Shown here piece after piece: positions 1 to 43,076 of a stretch of 64,000 nt of DNA. Position numbers and translations under genes: made by a program. How positions within the stretch are numbered: the first letter of the stretch is position 1; every line of letters begins with the position of its first letter. Source of the stretch: Apostichopus japonicus (taxonomy: Eukaryota; Echinodermata; Holothuroidea; Aspidochirotida; Stichopodidae); NCBI RefSeq assembly GCF_037975245.1, contig NC_092571.1:16237917-16301916 (forward strand), given 5' to 3'. A model generated the notes under the pieces. It saw only the letters and a list, made by a program, of their open reading frames with translations, was not told the DNA's origin and searched no databases.

Positions 1-770
1 GTCTTGTACAGCTTTGTATTGCTTTGTTCTGCTCTCCATTGCTCTGCGCTGCTCTGTGTTTCTATGTTTTGCTCTCTACTCTCTACATTGCTCCCAACTG
101 CTCTGCATATCACTGTTCTGTCTTGCACACCTTTGTATTGCTTTGTTCTGCTCTACATTACTCAGCGCTGCTCTGCTCTGTGTTTCTATGTTCCGCTCTA
201 CTCTCTACATTGTTGTCAGCTGCTCTGCATTTCTCTGTTCTGTCTTGTACAGCTTTGTATTGCTTTGTTCTGCTCTCCATTGCTCTGTGCTGCTCTGTGT
301 TGTTCTATGTTCCCCTCTACTCTCTACATTGCTCTCAACTGCTTTGCATTTCTCTGTTCGCTCTTGTACAGCTTTGCATTGCTTTGTTCTGCTCTCCATT
401 ACTCTGCGCTGCTCTGCTCTGTGTTTCTATGTGCCGCTCTACTCTCTACATTGCTGTCAACTGCTCTGCATTTTCACTGTTCTGTCTTGCACAGCTTTGT
501 ATTGCTTTGTTCTGCTCTCCATTACTCTGCGCTGCTCTGTGTTACTATGTTTTGCTCTCTACATTGCTGTCAGCTGCTCTGCATTTTCACTGTTCTGTCT
601 TGCACAGCTTTGTATTGCTTTGTTCTGCTCTCCATTACTCTGCGCTGCTCTGTGCATCTATGTTCTGCTTTTCTACTCTCTACATTGCTCTCGTCTGCTC
701 CCTACTCCCTGTAATTCTCTTTTCTGCTCTGGTTTGACCTTGCTCTGTTCTGATGTGATTGCTTCTTATT
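1..770. repeat. CT-rich minisatellite, about 119-bp unit
   Basis: About six and a half copies of a pyrimidine-rich unit. The anchor gtcttgtacagctttg (or close variants) recurs near 1, 120, 242, 360, 484 and 597, giving spacings of 113-124 bp. The array is built from short tgctctg/ctctac words and has few stop codons, so all three forward frames stay open and give meaningless Cys/Leu/Ser-rich translations. It ends about 30 bp before the 3' splice site of the first coding exon, so it sits where an extended polypyrimidine tract would be. It may continue upstream of the window. Confidence 0.93.
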
Positions 771-800
771 AATTGAATTCTTATCTTCATTTTGTTCCAG

Positions 801-32871
<32,071 letters not shown>

Positions 32872-35800
32872 GCGAATTATGGCCGTAAACCAGTAGGAAT
32901 AACCAAAGAGAGAGAAAGGTGGCGGTGGAGGAGGCAGTTGCCACCCTTAGGTGGCATGTTTGCTGCTTCGAGATGATATATATTTATAGAGTCCTTACAG
33001 TGTATGGAGGGTATAACATTTCATGGGTGACTAGATGGTGCTTGGCCAAAAAAAATAGCTGAAATACAAAATTTTTCTTTTTAGTTGAAACGTCTTCCAA
33101 ATTGTGCCGGACAGGTCGTCTCTCGTTAAACTTGAAATTCATGACGTCAGATGTTCTTAAAGATGCCATGATTTTGACTTAAGTAGTCTACTTTTTCCTT
33201 GAATACTTTGAAATCAGGTCTTTAGGTTAGATCCCTTCCCCCCCCCCCCTTCTCATCAGGAATATTCTATCGTAGCCCATGTCATTATTTCCCCTTAATT
33301 TCTTTAAATTCAGTGGTCTTCAGTACCCCTGGTAGTATTACAGTGTTCTGATAAATTGATTAGTTTATAAATGTGACCGTTTGTCATGAAAAACCAGTCT
33401 GGCTCTTTGTCTGTTTAAATCAGGCATTAAATCAGAGCTGTTATGTGGTTGGTACAACATTCTCATAGGACAATCTAAAACAAAATCTCGCAAAATACAG
33501 GCAGAGGTGTGGTGGTGAATTGGGGCTTAGGTTTCTTAGTTACTATGGTAACCATTAGTTTCATCTCGGCAATAGATATGTATTCTCCTTCTGCTTCCGT
33601 GAAATCTTGGTATCTGTATTCTCTGTTCGATAAACCAAGTTTCCTCGTCGTTCAAGTCGTGATCTGTAAATTCAAATTCCTCAGATTGGCAAAGTGTTCG
33701 GTCGGCCCCGATGCGGAATGACAAAGTGTTCAAAATGGTGTAGAATTTTTTTTTTTTCAACAAAAATTGTTTGACACTTTAAGAATGGTCAAAAATGATG
33801 ACAGGTGGATTAAATGTAACCAGTATTCTGATGGGCTATCCCATCGATTCTTCCCCTGCTATGGATCGCAGTAGGTGGTCTGTCATGTCATATCGTCAAA
33901 TATTCTTCGAAAACTTATAATCTTCTTGTTTGATTTATCCTCAAAAACTCGGTACTTTTGAAATTTTTGCTTAGCTGTCGAGATATATTGAGAATTTCAT
34001 CAAGATGCACCTTGATCATAGATACTCTGTGATTTACTGTGTTAACTGTAATTTAAGAAATTTCTTGATGCAACTTGTTTTTTAGAAATTATTTTCCTTG
34101 TGAATGGTTTCAGCTGACTCGCCATGCCATGTTGACCTCATTCCCATTGCTAAATTATGCGTTCACACAAAAGTAGCACCAAATTTGAAAATTCAGATCT
34201 TTGCCGTACAAAATGCTACAAAGGGTGTCGGAATAAACTTTCAGCCCAGAATGTAGATTTAGCCGTTTTATCAAAAGGGAAACCTGCCAGATCTGCTCAA
34301 CGGGCCATGAATTTTGAAAGATTCTTTTCACCATTTATTTTGGCATTCTTGAAATGTCCAATTGTTATGGTAATACAATTTTTGTGTCGGTCTTTGTGTT
34401 CAATTTCCATGGCGACGCACAAGGAATGCTCTTTCACAAGTTCGTCAAGGCCATCAAGGGGATTTTTGTGCTTCTCAACTAATTGCACCAAACATCTCGT
34501 AACCACAAGGAAATCATTTGAAGTTGTGAAAGCAAAGATGAACTTTACACAGTTAACTAATTTAACTGCATACTTAATTACATAATTAATGTAAGTATAG
34601 TTTTGCCCTAATTGGCGTGTCAAAAGTGTATTGTTATTGTAATAATGCAATAAGGCGGCTGCTGATGTCAGTAGCATATTACCGGTTAGCCTAACTGATC
34701 AGTAGCCTTCAAAAGACGATGTAACTTTACTTTCAGAACAAAAGGTATTGTTTTCCATTGTTCTACTTTTTAAAAAATGCAAAAGAAGCGCTGGTTTTTT
34801 GCCAAAAGTGACATAACAAGTGTGACCATTATATTTTTACGTTTACAAAGCTCACCTTGTTTTAGTGTCACCCTGTTTGTAGAAGGCGACGACCTTTTAT
34901 TAATTGTCGTTTTCCACTGTTTCTTTCCCATTTTTTGGGTCGATCGGTCATCGTGGACTAGAATTTTATCCACTTTCTTTACATTTACATGTAAATGAGA
35001 AAAAGATGAGGAGGTATATGAGAGAGAAAGGACATGATAAAAAAAAAAGTGATAAATACAACATATAAAGCAAGTTTTAAATAAATAAATTTAAAAAAAT
35101 ATGAGTTATTGTAATTCACCTCCAGACTATGCAATTGTATATACACTGTCCCTGGCTGTGTACATTTTCCATGTTTAATCCAAGTTTGGTGTAGGTTTAT
35201 TTATTCTCTCTCCGTGTAATCTGTGTGCTACCCGTGCGTCACCTCAGTAATGTGTTTATGAAATACAGGTCATAAGATGACTTTGATATTAAACCGAGAT
35301 TTTCGAAACCGGTTATTCTCTTGGTTTAAGAATTAGGTCTTTTAAAATAACTCAAGGAGGGTGCTTTTGTTTTCGTTTCTGATCAAAATAACAAATCGGT
35401 AAATAAGTTTATTTTTGCAAAGATTAACTCGGGCATCATGTACTTAAGAAGAATAGAAAAGTCAGAGAAAAAAGAAAAAGGTTTCCTTTTTACTGCTCTA
35501 ATATATAATTCTTATCTTGGTTGGTGGAGGGTATGTTCAAGGTAGAAACCTCTACATTTTACTCTTTTTTTTTAGGGTGGGGGGGGAGGCACCATCAGAT
35601 GTCCATGTGCCCACTCATAAGCTGATTATTTCAAACCACTAAGTGTGGCCAAATAAATGGAGGGGGGGGGGGGTGGGAGTGGTGATGGTTGGTAATTGGT
35701 GGTAGACCAGGTTTTGGAGCAAACTGTTCTGTGACATTAGACTCTTGAAAAGAACTAGTCATAAATCAACGTTTGTACACTGGCAGTCCTGCTTGCCTTC

Positions 35801-38746
35801 TCAAAGAACCCCCCCCCTCCCCCTAGGCAAATGTACAGGTTCTACCGCTGGGGAGGGCAGGCACTTGCATCCAAGGAAAGTCTAATTTTGCGATCATTGG
35901 GTGCTGTTTTGAATCAATGTTTTTGCTAGGGTAGTTGAGATAAAAGGATTAGACGATGAGATTGAATTTAGTCATTATTTGATTTTGTTTATATAGTCAT
36001 ATATACATCTGGCAGCTGATGCATATTATCCACATCCTTGCTCATAAATATTCATAAGGAAAAATGCATCCCTCTCGTTTGGCTTCTACAGCCTTACATT
36101 TATTATAAATGCCCAAGTATGATAATATGGAGAGAGTAGCTAATGTTTCACTTAAATCATTCCTTGAACAGGGATAGAAATATTTAGCTGACGGAATTCG
36201 TATAAAAAAGAAAAACACAAAACATGTGAAAATCGCAGTACGTTATTCATCATTCTAAACCAAGGATTAAAAAAGTATATATTAAGTGTATATCTCTTAT
36301 ATGCATGAAAAAGGAAGGACCATTTGTACATGTTCAATGCATATTCAGTTAAAGCACATGAATATTTATCTCACAGTTATTATTCAACTCAAAGAAGGTG
36401 GTGTGTCAGGGGAAGTACTGCAGTTAATCCAAACCATTTATCTTTTATCTTTTTTTTCTTTTTTTTTCACCTTGTATCAAATGTAACAGTATTTTGTATA
36501 GACTTAAGAAGCAAAATAATAACAAAAGTAAAAAAAACAAAACACTCTTCTCTTTCTTTCATCGTTTTCTTTTCTTGATTCTTTTCTCTTCCGTTGAACA
36601 AAATGTTTTCTTTTACTATTGTAAAAGACCTTGATGTTCGGTAAGATAATGGAGTCCCAAAACTTCTACGAAAGATCAAGGACTTAACATGTAACATGTT
36701 TAAGCTTTATATGGCAATATTTTTGGTTTTACCAGCCACGGATGGAAACAATGCCATCTCTGAGACAGGTTTGGGTAAATATTCGGCACTCATAAGAATG
36801 AAAGGTAAAATACCAAAATTAAAAATGTTTTGCATAGTTATTTTTACACTGCAAGGTAGTCAAATATTTTTCTTTACATCAAAATAAATCATTCATGCAT
36901 AATGTTGCTGTTGTCGTAGAAACTGAAGTCTTTGGACGGATCATTTATTTCAAAAGTGAACATAACAATTTCAGATTGATGAACTTAATTAAAAGGTATT
37001 ATTCTGAACAACAGATTTCTTCAATAAATTTCATCAACCAAAAGATTGCTGAGGTTTATTCCAAAAATCTCAACAACAAAATTATCAATTTTCTGAATTT
37101 GCATACTTTTTCATAATATATAATGCCTCTGGACATCTTAATATTCTAGCACCATTACTTCTTGACTATATTTCAGAGAAACACATTTCAGTGGTAAGTA
37201 CAGTTAGACTGCATTTTACAATTCAAAGGTTTTTAAAAATTTATAAGTACAAATATATTTAGCATCAATTACTATGGCAAGACAGAAAAACTTGGTACAA
37301 TTAATATCTGAATATTAGACAAAATATGTTATCACAAAATGTGAATCTCTTAAATATGGCTAGAAATTATAACATATCAATTATTTAAACTAATGAAATG
37401 TTTGGCAAAATTACTGTTCCAGGCTACTGTAAAATTAAGACCTTTGGTAATGCTGGATTCCAAATAAAAAGGAACAATTTATAATTATATATTGTTGGAT
37501 TTGAATATGCAGATATAAACATGGTAAAGTACTTGAATATGCATAACATTAAAATATAGTATATTGTAAAACTAGCATCAAGATTCTGATTTCCTGATAA
37601 AATTGAGAATTTTTAAATTAATTTTCTCATGATACATTCCACAAACTTTATTTTAGAATATTTTATAAGAATATTTTATTCATTCAGCACCTTCAGGAAA
37701 GCAAATTTGTTGAAGTCTTGACAGAAAATAGCTTGTTCAAAGTTTGGATAAAACATTTGATGACATTTACCATTCCTTTTAACGCTACGAATTTGTGTTG
37801 CATTTGTAACATCTGACAAAAATTGTCATATTTGACAATTTGATGGAATATAATATGGTATTAACTGAATACATAGCATGCTCCTATGTTTAAGTCCGGC
37901 AAGTTCTCACCAGGATCAATGAAAACACCTCACAAGTATATGACTGTATAAATTGATAGGAAAGGTAATACAGTGCTCGAACTCGTCTCATCAAAATACT
38001 CGAGTAATGATTTCAAGTACCCGATACACACACTTGAGTACTTTAATGAGTGCTTATATGTAAAACCCTAGGAGATTTGCCATAAAGTGAATGTTTATCA
38101 CACTATGTCGGAGCAAAAATCTTCAGATTCGAGGGACAGCTGACATGACATTGTTATGCTAATTAGGAGTATGGGTTGTGATCAGATCAATCTCTTGAAT
38201 ACGAGTGCCTTGTATAAACGTTACACTTTTATTATTACAGTTGAATGATTTTTAGTATTCAAAAGGATTCTATGTAGGAAAATGCTTAAATACACTTTAA
38301 GGGGGTGGGAGGGGGGGGGGGGTAAGAACTCATACTCAATAGGCATTAAGTGATAGGGTGATGCTGGTACTTGTCTAGTGGTACTCATATATATTTACCA
38401 CAAATTTTTCTGAGGGGTGGGGCAGGGGTTAAGACCTCATACCCAATAGGCAATCAGTCATAGGATGCTGGTACTTATTCTTTGGATTCTCATACTTGGA
38501 TAATGAATACTTGTGCTAAATTTAGAGTACCCGATACACACACAAGTACTTTACGAGTACTAATCTGGAATTGACGTTACAACAGGGTGCTGCATAAGTT
38601 TTTGACCCCTTTGAACATTCCAGAGGTGGGAAGTGGGTGGGGGTGTGGGTGGATGTTAGTGTTATCTTTATAGAATGCCCCATCCTCCATCGTTGGTGGG
38701 GATGGGAGGGGGGAGGATGTTAGTCATATCTTTATAGAATGCCTGC
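32872..38746. other. Intergenic region between convergent genes
   Basis: Contains the 3' UTR of the ACK gene and, on the other strand, that of the dehydrogenase gene. It is AT-rich with G/C runs (near 33238, 35578, 35662, 35808, 38312). An AATAAA on the minus strand (plus TTTATT at about 38226) may end the dehydrogenase transcript. Repeats are confined to 37976-38700. Open frames of 60-140 codons here show no family and no codon-level signal that I can support. Confidence 0.6.
37976..38565. repeat. Repeat block with 18-bp terminal direct repeat and internal duplication
   Basis: The word agtacccgatacacacac occurs exactly at 38016-38033 and 38526-38543. Between them are two diverged tandem copies (38301-38395 and 38413-38505) sharing a G-rich start, aagaactcatac or aagacctcatac, caataggca and gatgctggtactt. 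Possibly a decayed transposon; class unknown. Confidence 0.6.
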
Positions 38747-38772
38747 TTACTGTGCTACCCATCCTCCATCGA
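38650..38772. repeat. Tandem duplication reaching into last dehydrogenase exon
   Basis: 38650-38692 and 38713-38772 share ggatgttagt, atctttatagaatgcc and catcctccatcg in order. The second copy contains the dehydrogenase stop and last codons. The first, in the 3' UTR, lacks the 15-bp stretch with the stop. See findings. Confidence 0.75.
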
Positions 38773-38839
38773 TGCTGATAGACGACCCTCTAATATTACC
38801 GCTGCCTCCTGAGCAGAGATAGGCCACCAGTTCACCAAT
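38747..38839 (-). CDS. Dehydrogenase exon 8 with stop
   Basis: Acceptor gtctttgtcag, 93 nt including TAA (38749-38747). It encodes [11 protein letters not shown] and the conserved end [11 protein letters not shown]. Confidence 0.92.
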   Translation of the reverse strand: MGELVAYLCSGGSGNIRGSSISIDGGWVAQ

Positions 38840-41800
38840 CTGACAAAGACGAACGGAGAATTGATATGAAGAAATTAGATTGTCGAACATTGCCGGTCGA
38901 TTGCCAGCTGCAAATTTGTAAAAAAATGATCTCGACAATATCAGTAACAGAAAGAGAAAAAAATCGGGAAAAAAAACGATATTTTGAGGTATACACATCC
39001 GTGGTAGAGCAGAATATTTCTGTCTGTTTGTATAATTTTTAGGTACCTAAGTACAGCAAGCAGATCAAGGCATCTTTTTTATATTCAAAAAAGAAGAAAA
39101 ATCTATTTCCTGTAAGTGAATTTTGTAGTTTAAATTTAAATTAAAGAATGTTAAGAATTACAAAAATATATATTAAATTTGAGAATACTAAAATCTTATG
39201 TTATTTCAACCAGAATGTAAAAATGCATTGAAGTTTCGATTACTTCATTTGCAATAGACTACTGCTTATTCACCAGAAACAGCTATTATAATATAAATGT
39301 CCTGATTTCAACCATGAGATACGCTATCATGTTGAAATGGTTTCCAGAGTTAAACTGCTGGTGACCCAGGTGACATTGACCTCTACCAAAAGCAATTGAG
39401 TTTTTCTATTCAATATAACGCATCCGCATGCCACTTATAAAAAAATCTCCATGCTTCCTAACTTGAGATATAGTGTTTACAAGGTTTTCAGTGTTTGACA
39501 TCTGGTGACCTCAGATGACCTTTAACCTCCATGTTAAACAAAAAACTTCTCAATATGATTCATGCACATGCCAAGTATAACAAGATTTCCACAACTTTCC
39601 TGGTAATGCCAAATGACCTTTGATGTCTACCAAAAATATTAAGGGTCTTGAACTCAACGTGTCACAACTACATACTAAATATGAGATTAGTCAAAGCTTT
39701 CCTTCATGAGATATCGTGTTTACACGTTTTCACAATATGTTCTCTGGTGACCCTAAATGACATTTGACCTCCCAGTAAACAATAGGGTTCTTCTACTTGA
39801 TGTGGTATTCCTACACACCAATCATGAAATTGGTCCAATTTTCCCTTCTTGAGATATCGTGTTTACAAGCAATGCGCACACACAATGAGCACGCACACAC
39901 ACACACACACACAATGGGCACACACACACACTACACACACACACTCATCCGCCTGTATGTAGTCCTACAAAGGTTACGATTATCATTGAAATCAAAAAGC
40001 AGGATCAATAACATTCTTGTCCTAAGAAACTCCTGGTTTGATGAAGTCTTTCCTGGTTCTCCTCACAAATCTTATCCAGTTTCCAATATCTCTCACTACT
40101 TTCCTGCTTGGAAAAATTGTCTCACTTATTTGAAATTTTGAGCAAAGTATATGGCAAGGAATCACAAAGCCAAGTGGCTTTTTTTGTATTTTAAGTCTCC
40201 TTGCGTTGTTAGGTTCAAATATTAGAAATGAGCATTATATATTTCTCAACAGTTACAGTGGTGCAGTGGTTAGTTCTCTGTACCTGAAGAGCAAGACAAA
40301 CTCCTTGTCTAGTGTTCAATTCCCACAGAATGCATGTCTATTGTTCAAGTCCAGCCAGAGCCTTTTAACTTTCTGTTCTTTGGAGGATGTGGAGGTATGA
40401 AGGTAAGAAACGAAGTTTATTCATTGGGAACCAAATGGTGTAATCGGTAGTTCCATATGCGATTAGACATTTCTGATCGGTTCGGTTCAAGTCCAGGGTG
40501 AGTGATCGCTGGGAAAGGACTTCGCCAGCACCCCTCCACCTGACAAGGTTCCCAAGGGACTTTGCCGGCACCCCTCCCACCTGACAAGGTTCCCAAGCAG
40601 CCAAGGGACCTTGCCAGCACCCCTCCCCCCTGACTAGCTTCCCTCACTCTGACAATGATCAGTGGAGAAAATGTTTTATAAAAACACACACCTCCCACCT
40701 AATGGTCTAGTGATAGAGAAAAAGTTTTGGCAGCAGAAGGTCCCTGGTTCGATACCAACTACTGCTTTCTTTTCATCAAAGTAATATCCTACCTTGTTTA
40801 GCAGCTTGCAGAAAACTCAAGCTTATGCACACACACACGCACACACGCACATACGCCATCATGAATGCAAAGGTTACGATTATCATCGAAACAAAAAAAT
40901 AATTTAAAATACAAATAGTAACAACAGCATAAATACAACAGAATCAGGTCACAGAGTGGCTGGCGCAAGGTTACTGTAATCATTTTGGAAATGGATGTTA
41001 AAACAAAATCATTTCTCCATCCTTACCTCTTCCGGAGTGGTGCATTTACCAGACGGCATATGTTGAAATAGAACCTCCTGTAAATATTGGAGATGGGAAA
41101 ACATTTTTGTCATTAAAAGCAGCATCGTCACTCGTTAATACCAAAATATGCAACTGTTGTGACTCAATCGTTTCCCCGTAGAGTAACCAAAAATACAGTG
41201 ATGTGAGTCTGTGACTCGACTCTTTTGCTCTTTTGGCTCTTTAACAACCCTGATCGATCGTATATTAGGAGGAAAAGCGATACCAAAAAGTAGAAAACCA
41301 GAGAGGAAATTGAAAAGGAAAAAAAAAAAAGACTGTCAAAAGATTTCCTGACAATTATAAAAGGAAATATCTAATCATCGAAGTACCATTCCTAAACTTA
41401 CGTTAGGCGGGTAAAAGCAGGCAGTGAAGAAGATAACATTGAGACCTAGAGGATTTTTGGGAATTTTAGACATGAAAATGGGGGGACATTTTGACTGTCA
41501 ATTCAAGCCATCGAAAAACCGTTTCCATGACATTTGATGAGAAAGATCACGTCAGGTTCAAGGTTTAATGAAGGTATAAAATCATATCAATTGATAATTA
41601 AAAATTTTTGGGAATAAACCGCAGTAGCTCAAAATATGTTCCCTTATAAGAAGTGATAATGTTTTTACCCCTCCATATTTTATCCTTTGGGTGCAAATTA
41701 CCGTTCTGCTGATGATAACCACTTTTACGGTTCCCAAGGGCTGATGAAGGATGATATTAGGCAATACATTTTGCTACACTTTGGCCTGGATGAAATATTG

Positions 41801-42993
41801 TCATAAGCCCCTTTTCTTTCCCTTTGCTTTTAAAATGTAAAGTAAAAGCGAGACTTATGCTCTCCGAGCAAAAGCTTATACTGAATTAAGCTTTCCACTC
41901 CATTAGTTCTTCGACACTTTTGACAATTCAACATAGATTGTTTTTTTCCAAGGAAATGAGAACATTACCGTCACGGAGAACGATCCTGAAGCAATTAAAA
42001 AGTATAGGTTAAGGTAAATGTACTTTTGAAATATCAAGGACGAATGTACTCGAAGCATTCGGGAGAAAAATTTTTCAATACCCAAATGCAGTTGTTGAGT
42101 TCCCTTTCGTTTGAAGTTTTACGCTGGTTCTATAGCAAAAGTGATCTCGTAAATAAATAAATAAAGTGTGTTGTCATAGATGCACGGGTTTAAAAAATAA
42201 AAAAGAGTTTTTATTTTAAATTTAAACTTCTGCATTAAAAGTGGATGAAACACAAATATCAATTAACTTTATACGTCAAGTGAAATTGTTTATATTTCCT
42301 GTAGTGAAAAGTTGGAACTATGCCAAATTCAAAGGCAAAACAATATACAGCGACAAGTGAAGAGTAAGACGTAAGAAGACTAACCCCTCCCACTAATCAA
42401 CAAAGGCCTTTTTTAAGAATTGTCGGTGACGTTCGTTTCCATACACATATTACCTGAGCTTCACCGATGGATATATTTTTCTCCCTGGTTATGTCATCAA
42501 GCTGCTTCTGCACAACTGTTGAGGATAAAATGTCGGTGAAACTATTTGGAAATGTAATATATCTATAATCTGTAAAAGTGGCCGGATAGGATGCCCGTGT
42601 TCAATCAGGGCGCGGGAGGGGCAGGGCCTCCATTTCACAAAAATTATCTCAAAGGGGAGGGACGACTTCATTAGTCTGAGAACAGGCCAAAGATGTAAAA
42701 GAACTTACGTTCAGTCAAAACCCAGCCAGGACAAATGGCATTGCAAGTGACTCCAGTTTTGATCGTTTCCAAGGCAACCACCTGAATGCACAAAATACAA
42801 CAAATGTTGATGTCTATGATTATAAGAAGAGAACTTTACACCACATCAGACCTATTAAATTCCAGATGTTTGAATAGTGTGAATGAAAGGTGAATTTGCA
42901 ATGGAAAATAGATCTGTGACAAGAAAAAGAAAAGACATATTTTAAATTCACAAATGAAAGCATTTTTATGGAGTAAAGTTTAGTCTATAAACA

Positions 42994-43076
<83 letters not shown>

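Noticed and set aside
4-772. Three overlapping + strand frames of about 240 codons, Cys/Leu/Ser-rich
   Set aside because: They are translations of a tandem CT-rich minisatellite that happens to lack stop codons; all three frames are open at once.
36696-36887. Small frame with a hydrophobic start that looks like a signal peptide
   Set aside because: 63 codons in AT-rich DNA, no homologous motif and no splice support; hydrophobic starts are common in such sequence.
41160-41260. Sequence with gtgagtctgtgactcgactc considered as a transposon end
   Set aside because: Only one end is visible and no inverted partner was found nearby.
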